Source of the DNA: Gudongella sp049310905
GTDB lineage: Bacteria; Bacillota; Clostridia; Tissierellales; Tissierellaceae
Assembly (NCBI RefSeq): GCF_049310905.1
Contig: NZ_JBMEMN010000003.1
Location: forward strand, 59,253-123,252
DNA: 64,000 bases
Reading direction: 5' to 3'
The position numbers and the translations under genes are program-made. The number at the start of each line of letters is the position of its first letter. The stretch's first letter is position 1. The notes beneath the pieces were generated by a model, which was given only the letters and a program-made list of their open reading frames with translations, had not been told where the DNA came from and did no database searches. This document shows, piece by piece, positions 35,390 to 44,059 of this stretch.

Positions 35390-35574
35390 TACAGTGGATA
35401 CCTTCCAGTTTCAGTTATCAAAGGCTTGCCATCCTTGTCCAGAAGTACAGTCAGTCCTCCTGCATATCCCTCGCCAACAAACAAATAGTTTACTCCCGTT
35501 TCTGTATCCACAAGAATCTTTGTAGTCGATAGTTTGCCTTCCTTGTGAAGTACCTGAAATCTTTTTTCGGCCAT
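35389..35574 (-). CDS. DUF6440 family small protein
   Basis: 61 residues from the ATG at 35574, which follows AGGAGGTGAT. Reads KRFQVLHKEGKLSTTKILVDTETGVNYLFVGEGYAGGLTVLLDKDGKPLI; the ILVDTETGVNYL and GGLTVLLDKDGKP turns are the family pattern of a small beta protein found in Firmicutes. No known function. Overlaps the CPBP protease start (TAATG). Confidence 0.75.
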   Translation of the reverse strand: MAEKRFQVLHKEGKLSTTKILVDTETGVNYLFVGEGYAGGLTVLLDKDGKPLITETGRYPL

Positions 35575-35647
35575 TCCGATCACCTCCTTCTCCCTAATTG
35601 TACCACAACCTGACAGCAGTGATATGCTTATATATCACAAAATTTAT

Positions 35648-35676
35648 TTGAAATATCTACAATCCAGGTGTATAAT
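35648..35676 (+). promoter_or_regulatory. Sigma-A promoter of tRNA-Leu
   Basis: TTGAAA (35648-35653), 17-nt spacer, TATAAT (35671-35676), 14 nt before the tRNA 5' end. Confidence 0.8.
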
Positions 35677-35690
35677 GAATATTACCATAT

Positions 35691-35778
35691 GCGGCTGTGG
35701 CGGAACTGGCAGACGCGCTAGATTCAGGTTCTAGTCCTAATTGCTAGGGTGGGGGTTCGAGTCCCTTCAGCCGCACCA
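35691..35778 (+). tRNA. tRNA-Leu (anticodon CAG)
   Basis: 88 nt including encoded CCA. Acceptor arms GCGGCTG and CAGCCGC, D-arm region TGGCAGACGCGC, anticodon stem CTAGA/TCTAG with loop TTCAGGT giving anticodon CAG (reads CUG), a long variable arm as in class II tRNAs, and the T-loop GGTTCGAGTCC. Own promoter and terminator. Confidence 0.95.
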
Positions 35779-35783
35779 GAATT

Positions 35784-35810
35784 GACAAGGTTTCTACCTT
35801 GTCTTTTTTT
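35784..35810 (+). terminator. Terminator of tRNA-Leu
   Basis: GACAAGGT (35784-35791), TTCT loop, ACCTTGTC (35796-35803), T7. Confidence 0.88.
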
Positions 35811-35873
35811 CGTTTACTAGTGATATTCCATCTATTCTTTGCTATACTAAAGGGGAAGAGAGGGGGTAGAATA

Positions 35874-36716
35874 ATGATACTACATTATGTAAAAGTTAAT
35901 CCGGCACAAAATATGACGGTCTTTGTTCTGGATCAGGTCCCCAGAAAAGACCATGCAGAGATTTCACGCAAGCTTATGAGCTATGACAGCATCCACGCTG
36001 AACAGATTGGTTTCATTGAAAAGACAATCCTTCCTGATTCCACCGAGACTCTGAGACTCCAGATGATGGGCGGTGAGTTCTGTGGCAATGCCAGCAGATC
36101 ATTTGCAGCATACATGGTCTATACAGAATATCCTTCCATACAAAAGAAAGACAAAGATTTTGTAGTGCCCTTACAAGTATCCGGTTGGGAGAGGAATGTG
36201 GAATGTATTGTTACACCTCTTAAACAAAAGAACCGATTTCGATCACGTATACAAATGCCTTTACCCAAGAATGTCGGAGCTCAGGAATTTATAGTTCAGG
36301 GTGAAACAATATCAACTATCCGAGTCGACTTTTTTGGAATTACTCATTTTATTGTGGACAAAGACCTTGTAAGAAGCAGCTTGGAATTCTACAACATTGT
36401 AAAAACCAAAATGGACGAAGAGGAATACGAAGCCTTTGGAGTAATGTTTTACGATTTCGAGGAAAAGAACTTGGTACCGCTGGTTTATGTTAAAGGAACT
36501 GATACCATGTGCTGGGAAAAAAGTTGTGCATCGGGAGCAGCTGCATTGGGAGTTTGCCTATCATACCTGGACGATGTTAACACAACTGAAGCTATTGTTC
36601 AGACAGGTGGCATCCTGAATATAGACGTAAAATGGCTTGATGGAGAAGCTAGCGAGATTTATCTCGACGGTGAAGTGGAAATTGTATCAGAGGGAACAGT
36701 ATTACTTAATTTATAG
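35874..36716 (+). CDS. DapF-like amino acid epimerase/racemase
   Basis: 280 residues from the ATG at 35874, after GGGGGTAGA. Two-domain diaminopimelate epimerase fold with both catalytic cysteines kept: GGEFCGNASRSFAAY (Cys near residue 70) and EKSCASGAAALGVC (Cys near 217). True DapF usually reads CGNGARC and ACGTGACAA, so the active site diverges; relatives include histidine racemases such as CntK. No cofactor is needed in this family. It lies 12 nt before a ThrE-type exporter gene. Substrate is uncertain, and dapF assignment would be premature. Confidence 0.8.
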   Translation: MILHYVKVNPAQNMTVFVLDQVPRKDHAEISRKLMSYDSIHAEQIGFIEKTILPDSTETLRLQMMGGEFCGNASRSFAAYMVYTEYPSIQKKDKDFVVPLQVSGWERNVECIVTPLKQKNRFRSRIQMPLPKNVGAQEFIVQGETISTIRVDFFGITHFIVDKDLVRSSLEFYNIVKTKMDEEEYEAFGVMFYDFEEKNLVPLVYVKGTDTMCWEKSCASGAAALGVCLSYLDDVNTTEAIVQTGGILNIDVKWLDGEASEIYLDGEVEIVSEGTVLLNL

Positions 36717-36727
36717 GAGTATGGCAG

Positions 36728-37504
36728 ATGGAAGATAGACGACTTAAAAAAACTATTTCAATAGCAGTTGAAACTGGGATGATTATGCTACAGAACGGGG
36801 CTGAGACCTATCGAGTTGAGGAAACCATCACAAGGATGATTTCCTCGAAAACAACATCCAATGTTGAAGTCTTTGTTATGTCAACAGGGATAATTGTTGG
36901 AACCGAAATCAATGATGAACCCTACACAACAGTTTCGAGAGTTCCCTCAATTGGACTTGATCTTGAAACAATTGCGCGGGCGAATTCCTTTTCAAGGATA
37001 TTTACCCAGGGAGAAATGTCCAATGAAGAAACCGATATTATTCTAAATCAGCTTAAGTCTCCACCACAATTTTCAAAACCGATAAGGTACGCCTTCAGCG
37101 GTATGGCAGGAGGCTTCTTTGTGCTGATGTTTGGAGGTACCTTTGTCGAATTTATCCTAGCATATATTGCATCCAGCTTTACGGTGTTTTCAATGGATAA
37201 ATTAACTGGACTAAAATTGAATTTCTTTGTTAAGAATATTCTTGGCGGACTCCTTTCAGCCCTTTCAAGTATATTTCTGGTGTTCCTGGTGGGTCTTCTT
37301 TCCACAATTGCTGATTTCAATATTGTCATAATCGGTCCCCTTATGACCCTTGTCCCTGGAGTTTCACTTACAAATGGCATCCGTGATCTAATCTCCGGTG
37401 AGCTTATTGCGGGAACAACAAAAATGATGGAGGCACTTTTTATTGCAATAGCATTGGCATTTGGTGTGGGTATTGTGCTACAGGTAATTATTGCATTTAT
37501 TTAG
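36728..37504 (+). CDS. Threonine/serine exporter, ThrE N-terminal type (DUF1212)
   Basis: 258 residues. The cytosolic N-terminal domain has AVETGMIMLQNGAETYRVEETI, the DUF1212/ThrE_1 signature, followed by about five transmembrane helices from residue 118. Together with the next gene it forms the split version of ThrE, which exports threonine and serine using the proton gradient. RBS TAGGAG. Co-transcribed with the DapF-like gene, so an epimerised amino acid might be the cargo (inference). Confidence 0.9.
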   Translation: MEDRRLKKTISIAVETGMIMLQNGAETYRVEETITRMISSKTTSNVEVFVMSTGIIVGTEINDEPYTTVSRVPSIGLDLETIARANSFSRIFTQGEMSNEETDIILNQLKSPPQFSKPIRYAFSGMAGGFFVLMFGGTFVEFILAYIASSFTVFSMDKLTGLKLNFFVKNILGGLLSALSSIFLVFLVGLLSTIADFNIVIIGPLMTLVPGVSLTNGIRDLISGELIAGTTKMMEALFIAIALAFGVGIVLQVIIAFI

Positions 37505-37515
37505 GAGGATTTTTT

Positions 37516-37962
37516 ATGTATCTTTTGACTCAGGGACTTTATTCTCTGCTTTGTGTAATAGGCTTTTCAATAATATTCAATTTGCCAAGAAGACTTATCC
37601 CACTGGCATCCACAAGTGGGATGCTTGGATGGATTGTCTACATACTTCTGCAGCAAACAGCCGCGAGTTTTATTATACCCGCCTTTGTAGGGTCAATATT
37701 TGTGGGAACCATTGGTGAACTGGCTGCAATCTATAAAAAACAGCCAGCTACAATTTTTATTATTCCTGCAATAATACCATTTGTACCAGGATATGGAATC
37801 TACTATACAATGTTTCATATTATCGACAACAACTTTTCTCAGGCGTTGGTCACTGGAGGAGAGTCAATATTTATAGCAATTTCAATAGCATGTGGTGTCG
37901 TGATTGCAACCTCGGTTGTTAGATATATCCGCCCGTATATTGAGAGTCGCTTCGCAAAATAG
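37516..37962 (+). CDS. Threonine/serine exporter, ThrE C-terminal type (ThrE_2)
   Basis: 148 residues, about four or five transmembrane helices. RRLIPLASTSGMLGWIVYILL and IIPAIIPFVPGYGIYYTMFHI are typical of the ThrE_2 (DUF3815) half. GGAGGATTTTTT precedes the ATG, 12 nt after the first half. The stop codon overlaps the left REP-like palindrome of the RAYT element, which may act as a transcript end. Confidence 0.9.
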   Translation: MYLLTQGLYSLLCVIGFSIIFNLPRRLIPLASTSGMLGWIVYILLQQTAASFIIPAFVGSIFVGTIGELAAIYKKQPATIFIIPAIIPFVPGYGIYYTMFHIIDNNFSQALVTGGESIFIAISIACGVVIATSVVRYIRPYIESRFAK

Positions 37963-37990
37963 TGCCCACGGGGACGTTCCCCCTGGGCAC
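37962..37990. repeat. REP-like palindrome, left of RAYT gene
   Basis: GTGCCCA-C-GGGGA ... TCCCC-C-TGGGCAC with central ACGT, an imperfect 29-nt palindrome. The partner copy at 38816-38844 shares both arms; the centres are GACGTTC here and GAACGTC there, i.e. inverted. Confidence 0.85.
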
Positions 37991-37998
37991 TTCTGCTT

Positions 37999-38763
37999 TC
38001 ATTTTGCTTTTCTGATAACCGCCCTGCTTATTCCTGTGAGTCTGGATATCTGCCTGTCAGAAATCCCACTATTACTAAGCTCCACTAGATGATGATCCCT
38101 CTTTCTCTTATCGAAGCCTTGTAGATCTCTGGTTGATTCAACATTACACATATTAATAATAATGCTTTTTGCATCATCATCACTTAGTCTTTTCTTATCA
38201 TCTTCCATATCCAAAAATGTATGGTTGTAATACTCCTTGTGGAACTTTACATAGGCATCCCTAGCCTTATTTTTGTCTGTGCTTAAATGTTCAAGAATAA
38301 AATCAGCATCAATCAAGTTGTTAGTGTTTAGATAGCTTGAGTAGCTGCTCCAGGGATACTGTACAGGATCTTTTACCATGCCTGCAGTTACTGGATTCTG
38401 GTGAATATATCTTAATGCTGAAAGAAGATACTCTTCGTTTTCTACCACTTCACTTTTAAACCGATCTTGGAAAAGATGACCCGTTCTTTCATATTTCATA
38501 TTATACCAATAAACATACTTGGCTCCGATTCTTCTCATCGACTGGCCAAAATCCTCCTGACCTTCCTTTACCAGAAGATGAATATGGTTAGTCATGAGAC
38601 AATATGCATAAATTTCAAAACCACTTGTATTTTTTACATCTTCAAGAGTATACAGAAACTTTTGTGCATCCTCATTATCCTCAAATATTGTCTGTCTGTT
38701 TATTCCCCTTAGCATTAGATGGTAGATTCCAGTTCTACTTCTCACTCTGGCAGTTCTTGGCAT
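37999..38763 (-). CDS. REP-associated tyrosine transposase (RAYT, TnpA_REP)
   Basis: 254 residues. Y1/HUH endonuclease core: RVRSRTGIYHLMLRGINRQTIFEDNEDAQKF, then the HUH-like motif CLMTNHIHLLV near residue 60, then SMRRIGAKYVYWYNMKYERTGHLFQDRFKSE with the probable catalytic Tyr, and LRYIHQNPVTAGMV. A C-terminal extension (about 185-254) ends in a helix-turn-helix-like ISDRQISRLTGISRAVIRKAK. RAYTs cleave single-stranded DNA at REP hairpins; the two palindromes on either side are its expected targets. ATG at 38763 has GGAGG with 6-nt spacing; ATG at 38769 does not. Confidence 0.9.
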   Translation of the reverse strand: MPRTARVRSRTGIYHLMLRGINRQTIFEDNEDAQKFLYTLEDVKNTSGFEIYAYCLMTNHIHLLVKEGQEDFGQSMRRIGAKYVYWYNMKYERTGHLFQDRFKSEVVENEEYLLSALRYIHQNPVTAGMVKDPVQYPWSSYSSYLNTNNLIDADFILEHLSTDKNKARDAYVKFHKEYYNHTFLDMEDDKKRLSDDDAKSIIINMCNVESTRDLQGFDKRKRDHHLVELSNSGISDRQISRLTGISRAVIRKAK

Positions 38764-38815
38764 AGTCATCCTCCATTCAAAAAATAAAATTTATGCTCAG
38801 ATTATACCACAAAAA

Positions 38816-38844
38816 GTGCCCATGGGGAACGTCCCCCTGGGCAC
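38816..38844. repeat. REP-like palindrome, right of RAYT gene
   Basis: GTGCCCA-T-GGGGA ... TCCCC-C-TGGGCAC, 29 nt, near-identical in its arms to the copy at 37962-37990. It also sits 5 nt beyond the stop of the yehW-like gene and could end that transcript. Confidence 0.85.
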
Positions 38845-38849
38845 TTTTG

Positions 38850-39578
38850 CTAGTAGGATAGTCGACCCTGGACTTCTTTTAAGACCAGTTCAACTATGAC
38901 AGCCATTATTGTTACCGGGATTGCTCCCTGTAGAATTTGTACCATGTCAAATGTTCTCACTCCATTTACAACAAGGACGCCCAGACCTCCTGCACCTACA
39001 GCTGCAGCAAGGGTTGCCGCACTAATATTTATAACGAGAGCCGTTCTGATTCCCCCAAGTATTACATTTAGTGCCAGGGGGATTTTTATTTTTTTGTAAA
39101 GCTGCACTGGGGTCATACCCATACCGATTGCAGCATCTACAACATCCTCCGAAACCTCCTGGATTCCAACCACAACATTATATACTATGGGCATCAGAGC
39201 ATAAACAACAAGAGCAATCAGGGCTCCTTCGTAGCCATATCCAAGTATTGGTACAACCAAGGCCAATAGAGCCGGTGACGGGAATGCCTGCCCAAGATTT
39301 ACTGCCTTCATCAAGGGTTCCTTAAACTCAGCTCCAAAGTCTGTTGTAGCAAAAATTCCTAGGCTTACACCCATTCCAACCGCTATGATACTTGAAATTA
39401 GGACCATCCAGATATGCTGCATAAAATACACAAGCAAAGGTGTCCTGGATCCGGTTGTGCTTTTGGAACTGAAATATCTATAGAGAATAGATTCAAACTC
39501 TTTCGAATACAAGATGATAAGTCCCAAAACAGCCGTCAGTATAAGGGCGACGATAAGATTTTTACTAAATCTTTTCAT
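38850..39578 (-). CDS. Osmolyte ABC transporter permease, YehW-like
   Basis: 242 residues, about six transmembrane helices with the permease EAA-type loop EVVDAAIGMGMTPVQLYKKIKIPLALNVILGGIRT. Size and order match E. coli yehW (about 243). Part of a quaternary-amine (glycine betaine/proline/choline type) importer. The gene overlaps the ATPase gene by 14 nt; GGGAGGG precedes the ATG. Last of four transporter genes. Confidence 0.88.
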   Translation of the reverse strand: MKRFSKNLIVALILTAVLGLIILYSKEFESILYRYFSSKSTTGSRTPLLVYFMQHIWMVLISSIIAVGMGVSLGIFATTDFGAEFKEPLMKAVNLGQAFPSPALLALVVPILGYGYEGALIALVVYALMPIVYNVVVGIQEVSEDVVDAAIGMGMTPVQLYKKIKIPLALNVILGGIRTALVINISAATLAAAVGAGGLGVLVVNGVRTFDMVQILQGAIPVTIMAVIVELVLKEVQGRLSY

Positions 39579-40494
39579 TTATATCCCTCCCTACCACCTG
39601 AAGGATCCTATTAAAGGAAATGCTTCCTCCTTCAATGGAAACCCTGTCCTCTCCTGTCAGGAGCATATGTGAAAGAGCTTCTTTCAAAGTAGCCCCCTTG
39701 GAAAGTTCAATTCCATCACTTGGAATATTTTCCTTGTAATCCTTCGCATCCTTTCTGGATAGTATTGTGAGGATACCTTCACCTTTAAAGAAGCTATCCA
39801 CAAATTCATCTGTAGAATTCAGCACTACATTTTCAGGGGTATCAACACTGACAACCTTCCCATGATTCATGATGCAAATTCTATCTCCCAGAAGAATCGC
39901 TTCATCAATATCATGAGTAACAAACACAACTGTCTTTTGAAGACGCCTTTGAATCTGCCTGAATTCTTTTTGAAGCCTTAGTCTGTTTATTGGATCCACG
40001 GCTCCAAAGGGTTCATCCATAAGAATTATATCAGGATCTGATGCAAGAGCCCTTGCTACTCCAACCCTTTGAGCTTCTCCACCAGATAGCTGTGATGGCT
40101 TTTTCTTCTGATATTTATCAGGATCCAAACCGACCAGAAGCAGCAATTCATCAACCCTCTTGTCAATCTGCTCCTTGTCCCATCCCAACAACTGGGGCAC
40201 AGTTGCAATATTTTTCCAAACATTCATATGTGGGAAAAGCCCTATGCTCTGTATAACATAGCCTATCCCTTTTCTCAAGTCTTCTTCCTTGAAAGAATCT
40301 ATATCCTTGTCCTTGATTTTTATACTTCCTGAGGTCCTTTCAGTCATTTTATTCATAAGCCTCAGCGTTGTTGATTTCCCACAGCCAGATGGTCCCAAAA
40401 TTACAAGGAGCTCGCCTTTGTCTACGTGGAGGGACAGATTGTCGACTGCCTTGAAGTTTTCATATTTCTTGGTAACATCTTTAATCTCAATCAT
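39565..40494 (-). CDS. Osmolyte ABC transporter ATP-binding protein, YehX-like
   Basis: 309 residues. Walker A GPSGCGKST near residue 36, signature LSGGEAQRVGVARAL near 138, Walker B IILMDEPFGAVD, and switch His VTHDIDEAI. The C-terminal part (GATLKEALSHMLLTGEDRVSI) looks like a regulatory CBS-type segment, as in glycine betaine ATPases. Energises import by the two permeases. Overlaps the YehY-like gene by 8 nt. Confidence 0.92.
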   Translation of the reverse strand: MIEIKDVTKKYENFKAVDNLSLHVDKGELLVILGPSGCGKSTTLRLMNKMTERTSGSIKIKDKDIDSFKEEDLRKGIGYVIQSIGLFPHMNVWKNIATVPQLLGWDKEQIDKRVDELLLLVGLDPDKYQKKKPSQLSGGEAQRVGVARALASDPDIILMDEPFGAVDPINRLRLQKEFRQIQRRLQKTVVFVTHDIDEAILLGDRICIMNHGKVVSVDTPENVVLNSTDEFVDSFFKGEGILTILSRKDAKDYKENIPSDGIELSKGATLKEALSHMLLTGEDRVSIEGGSISFNRILQVVGRDINEKI

Positions 40495-41638
40495 AGATAG
40501 CCCTCCTTACTGATTTCTCAACGGCCTTAAGGAAATAATCCAAAGCCACCGTTAAGAATACTATTGGCAATACTCCAAGTAGAATAAGATCAGGTGATGC
40601 CTCTGCAAGGCCAAGGAAAACAAAACTCCCCATTCCACCCCCACCTACCAGACCTGCCAGCACCGCTCCTCCAATGGTCTGGATAAATGCTATTCGTATT
40701 CCTGTAAATATTACCGGAAATGCCAGAGGTATCTCAATTTTTCGGAGTACTTTTCGTTTGTTCATCCCCATTCCCTTTGCTGCCTGGATCACATCAGGAT
40801 TTATTGAATGAAATCCAGTAAGGGTATTTCGTCCGATTGGAAGAAGTGTGTAGAGTGTAAGTGCTACAAATGCTGGAGCCCATCCTATTCCACTTACTCC
40901 AATGGCTTTAAAGATTTGAAGCTGACCCAGGCCCGAAAGCGGTACAAGTAATATCCCAAATAGTGATAGGCTTGGTATGGTCTCGATGATGCTTAAGGGA
41001 ACCATGATTTTCCCCTCTAGCCTTCTTTTTGAATATGCAATGTATCCCAATGGAATTGCAATCAATCCCCCCGCAAAAACGGATCCGAAAGACAGTACCC
41101 CATGGATATAAAGATTGTTGTAGAATTGGGTCTTGCGAGCATTGTATTCCTTGATTATTGATAAATCTTCAAAATATCCAAGATATACAGCAAATCCAAG
41201 AATTAATATAAAGCCAATTCCTGTTAAAAGCTTTAACCAGGTCTTACATCTTGCTTTGGGAACATAGGTAGAAAGGATTATATACAGACAAAAGGCTTGA
41301 ATGTAGAATCCCGATGAAAGGCTTACTCTCCAAGCTCCCCCTGTATTTAAGTCTCCCCTTGCTCCAAGAGGCAACAGGAATATCAACCCCATAGTCAAAA
41401 CAAATCCTGTAATGGAAACAAACCCATTTTTTCTTTTTGTTGCATACAAAGAAAGGGTCATTAAAATGACCCATCCCATAATCAAAACAATTCCCCATCC
41501 TCCAAGATATTCAAAGGCGGACAGCTTCTCACCGGTCACTATCCTGTTGGGCTTGGCTTCAACAAGGGGAAACAACAAAAACGCTCCTATTCCCAATGTG
41601 GATATCAGGATTAAAACCTTGTCCTTTTTATCAGTCAT
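40487..41638 (-). CDS. Osmolyte ABC transporter permease with extra N-terminal helices, YehY-like
   Basis: 383 residues. About five N-terminal helices (residues 7-165) precede the standard permease core with INPDVIQAAKGMGMNKRKVLRKIEIPLAFPVIFTGIR. The extended N-terminus and length match E. coli YehY (about 385), not OpuCB. Together with YehW-like it forms the channel. RBS AGGGTGAT. Confidence 0.88.
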   Translation of the reverse strand: MTDKKDKVLILISTLGIGAFLLFPLVEAKPNRIVTGEKLSAFEYLGGWGIVLIMGWVILMTLSLYATKRKNGFVSITGFVLTMGLIFLLPLGARGDLNTGGAWRVSLSSGFYIQAFCLYIILSTYVPKARCKTWLKLLTGIGFILILGFAVYLGYFEDLSIIKEYNARKTQFYNNLYIHGVLSFGSVFAGGLIAIPLGYIAYSKRRLEGKIMVPLSIIETIPSLSLFGILLVPLSGLGQLQIFKAIGVSGIGWAPAFVALTLYTLLPIGRNTLTGFHSINPDVIQAAKGMGMNKRKVLRKIEIPLAFPVIFTGIRIAFIQTIGGAVLAGLVGGGGMGSFVFLGLAEASPDLILLGVLPIVFLTVALDYFLKAVEKSVRRAIYD

Positions 41639-41655
41639 ATTATCACCCTATTGAC

Positions 41656-42603
41656 TTATTCTGCCAATATACCATTCTCCTCTAGATGCATCCGTGCAAC
41701 CTCGCTCGGTACAGCTCCATCAACTATAACCTGCTTATTCATTTCCTGAAGATTTTCAAGAGTTAATGTTGCAAAAACATCTTCAATTATTACTTCAATC
41801 TCAGGATACTTTTCTAGAACTTCACCTCTTACTATTGCAGAAGGCTCGTATACAGGGGGTATTGATAGCGGATCATCTATTACCACTAGATCCAGATCTG
41901 CTATTGAACCATCTGTTCCATAGGCAAGCGCAACATTGACTCCATCTGTTTCATTCGCCAAGGCACTTAGTGTCTCAGCTGTATTACCATGTGGAAGCAT
42001 AATAAGCTGATCAGGCGAAAGTGAAAAACCATAGGCTTCTTCCATTCCTAGAAGTCCAGTCTGTTTTTCTGCAAAAAGTTGACTTGTAATGAACTTCACA
42101 TACCCTCCATTGTTTACATATTCAGCAAAATCATACATATCTGTAATATCGTTGGCTTCTGCAAACTCTCTTTTTACTGCAAGTGCTTCTGTATTGTTAG
42201 CCTTTGCTGGAGACAACCACACAAGGTTGTTGTTTTCCATGTCATACTCTCTGATTGCCTGGTAGCCTGCGTCAGCATCTCTCCACAGATCTTCCTCATA
42301 ACCCTCAGAGTAGAACTGACCATTACCGGTGTAATCCACTCCAATATGCAGCTCTCCTTCAAGCAATGCATTTCTGTGAACATCTGGTGTCCCAAACTGA
42401 ACTTTATCCACAATTTCATATCCATTATCCTCAAGGGCCAAAAGTATCATGTTCCCAAGAATACCACCTTCGGTGTCTACAAATGATCCAAGCACTATTT
42501 CATCATCCTGGTTTACTACAGCCTGATCTGTATCGGCTCCACATGATGACAAGATCAAAATCAAAGACATTAATCCAACTATTATTATGAGTTTTTTGCT
42601 CAT
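41656..42603 (-). CDS. Osmolyte ABC transporter substrate-binding lipoprotein, OsmF/YehZ-like
   Basis: 315 residues. Lipobox LSSC near residue 20; mature chain VLGSFVDTEGGILGNMILLALEDNGYEIVDKVQFGTPDVHRNALLEGELHIGVDYTGN is typical of the OsmF/OpuCC family that binds glycine betaine, choline or related compounds. ATG at 42603 follows GGAGGAG; the frame open to 42666 lacks a site. First of the four transporter genes; 68 nt after the radical SAM operon without a visible terminator. Confidence 0.9.
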   Translation of the reverse strand: MSKKLIIIVGLMSLILILSSCGADTDQAVVNQDDEIVLGSFVDTEGGILGNMILLALEDNGYEIVDKVQFGTPDVHRNALLEGELHIGVDYTGNGQFYSEGYEEDLWRDADAGYQAIREYDMENNNLVWLSPAKANNTEALAVKREFAEANDITDMYDFAEYVNNGGYVKFITSQLFAEKQTGLLGMEEAYGFSLSPDQLIMLPHGNTAETLSALANETDGVNVALAYGTDGSIADLDLVVIDDPLSIPPVYEPSAIVRGEVLEKYPEIEVIIEDVFATLTLENLQEMNKQVIVDGAVPSEVARMHLEENGILAE

Positions 42604-42671
42604 CTTTCTCTCCTCCATTTCATACTTTAACAATGTATTCCATGGAAAATATTTACCCTTACACACCTTAT

Positions 42672-44048
42672 CTAATCAGGTACCTTTGCCTTGCTGCCAT
42701 ACATCAATTTGATATATTTAGATGATGCACCAATGGATCCTCCTAGGATCCTCAGCACATTAAAGAGTCCATATTTTTTTATCATCTCTGTATTTCTGTT
42801 AAGAGCAATATTTATGTAAATATAGGTCTTTAACAATTCCTTGTAATAAGCTTTCAATGTCATCTTGGAGGGCTTGATCATTACCTGTCCAAAGCTCCAC
42901 TTGTCATAATCATCCGCAACATAAAGAAGTCTTTCCCTGTACTTTTCATACATTGGCAGACCAGGAAAAGGAGTCAAGGGATTTATTGAAGAAATTTCTG
43001 GCGCCAGTTCTTTTATATATCTTCTGAAGCTTTTGAAGTCTTGCCTGTCCCAGTCAGGATGAGCCATAAATGATGCCCATACATCAATCTCCAGTATTTT
43101 CAAGAATGCTGCCGCTTCACGGTTTTCATCTGTTGTGGATTTTTTACGATAATTGATAAGCTCTTTATCGCTAAATGTCTCATAACCCACCAACAGAGCC
43201 TTGAGTCCAAGGGATGCCATCTCTTCTACCTGTTCTTTGTGCCGAAGGATTCCCGCTACCGATCCGTAGGCGATGTAGTTCTTTTTTATCCCATTCTCCC
43301 TAATTACTTCTATAAGCTCTTTGACCTTTTCATCATCTGTGAAAAGATCATTGTCGATAAACATAATTGTAGGTTCTTTAATCGATAGCAGATCATTCAT
43401 CCAGATATCTCTATCAATAATCTCCTCTTTGGCTCCTTCAATTCTCCACCTGAGGCAGAAATCGCAGGTCTTTGAGCAGCCTGTTCCAAGCTCCATTATT
43501 GCAGCTGGTCTGTAGCCGAAATATGAGTAGAGATTTCTATATTTTTCAGTGGATTCACGATCTGGAGAAAGGTACTGGCTTCTCCCCTTCTGTCCTGTGT
43601 CGTGATATGACAAACTTCTTGAAAGTATCCCATCAATAATATCTACTTTATTATCCTTAAGGCTTTGCATGAGCTGAAGAAGATTCTCTTTTGTCGTGTA
43701 TTTGAAAATATGGTCGATTTCTTCATGGAAGAAACTCTCAGGGAATAAAAAGCTCTGGGTTCCTCCCACAAGAGTCTTGATATTCTCATCAAATTCCTTG
43801 ATTTTTTTTGCTATGTAAATCACTTTCTCAACATCTATGCAGAGACTTGTAATCCCAACAATCTCAGGTGAAAAATCCTGAAGCTCCTTAAGGAGATCCT
43901 CCTCTATCATCATGTCGACGATTCTTACCTGATGATCTTTTTTTAGAACTCCATATATCATCTCCAAGCCGAGCGGCTCTGAAAACATGAAGCTGCCAAG
44001 GGTTATTGCCTGCTTGATTCTAGGGGGTCTTACCAATAGTATCCTCAT
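42672..44048 (-). CDS. Radical SAM protein with B12-binding-type N-terminus (rSAM-4)
   Basis: 458 residues. The N-terminal 140 residues form a Rossmann-like region (MRILLVRPP, PLGLEMIYGVL, EIVGITSLCIDV, TLVGGTQSFLFPESF) as in cobalamin-binding radical SAM enzymes, without the DxHxxG cobalamin motif. The cluster motif CSKTCDFC is near residue 191, then MFIDNDLFTD, LVGYETFSDKELINY, and a C-terminal TPFPGLPMYEKYRERL. Closest relatives in the window are rSAM-1 and rSAM-2. These enzymes generate a 5'-deoxyadenosyl radical; the substrate is unknown. Last gene of the seven-gene operon. Confidence 0.85.
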   Translation of the reverse strand: MRILLVRPPRIKQAITLGSFMFSEPLGLEMIYGVLKKDHQVRIVDMMIEEDLLKELQDFSPEIVGITSLCIDVEKVIYIAKKIKEFDENIKTLVGGTQSFLFPESFFHEEIDHIFKYTTKENLLQLMQSLKDNKVDIIDGILSRSLSYHDTGQKGRSQYLSPDRESTEKYRNLYSYFGYRPAAIMELGTGCSKTCDFCLRWRIEGAKEEIIDRDIWMNDLLSIKEPTIMFIDNDLFTDDEKVKELIEVIRENGIKKNYIAYGSVAGILRHKEQVEEMASLGLKALLVGYETFSDKELINYRKKSTTDENREAAAFLKILEIDVWASFMAHPDWDRQDFKSFRRYIKELAPEISSINPLTPFPGLPMYEKYRERLLYVADDYDKWSFGQVMIKPSKMTLKAYYKELLKTYIYINIALNRNTEMIKKYGLFNVLRILGGSIGASSKYIKLMYGSKAKVPD

Positions 44049-44059
44049 TTTGTCCTCCC

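Noticed and set aside
35874..36716. Naming the DapF-like gene dapF
   Set aside because: Motifs around both cysteines diverge, and context is an exporter, not lysine or wall genes.
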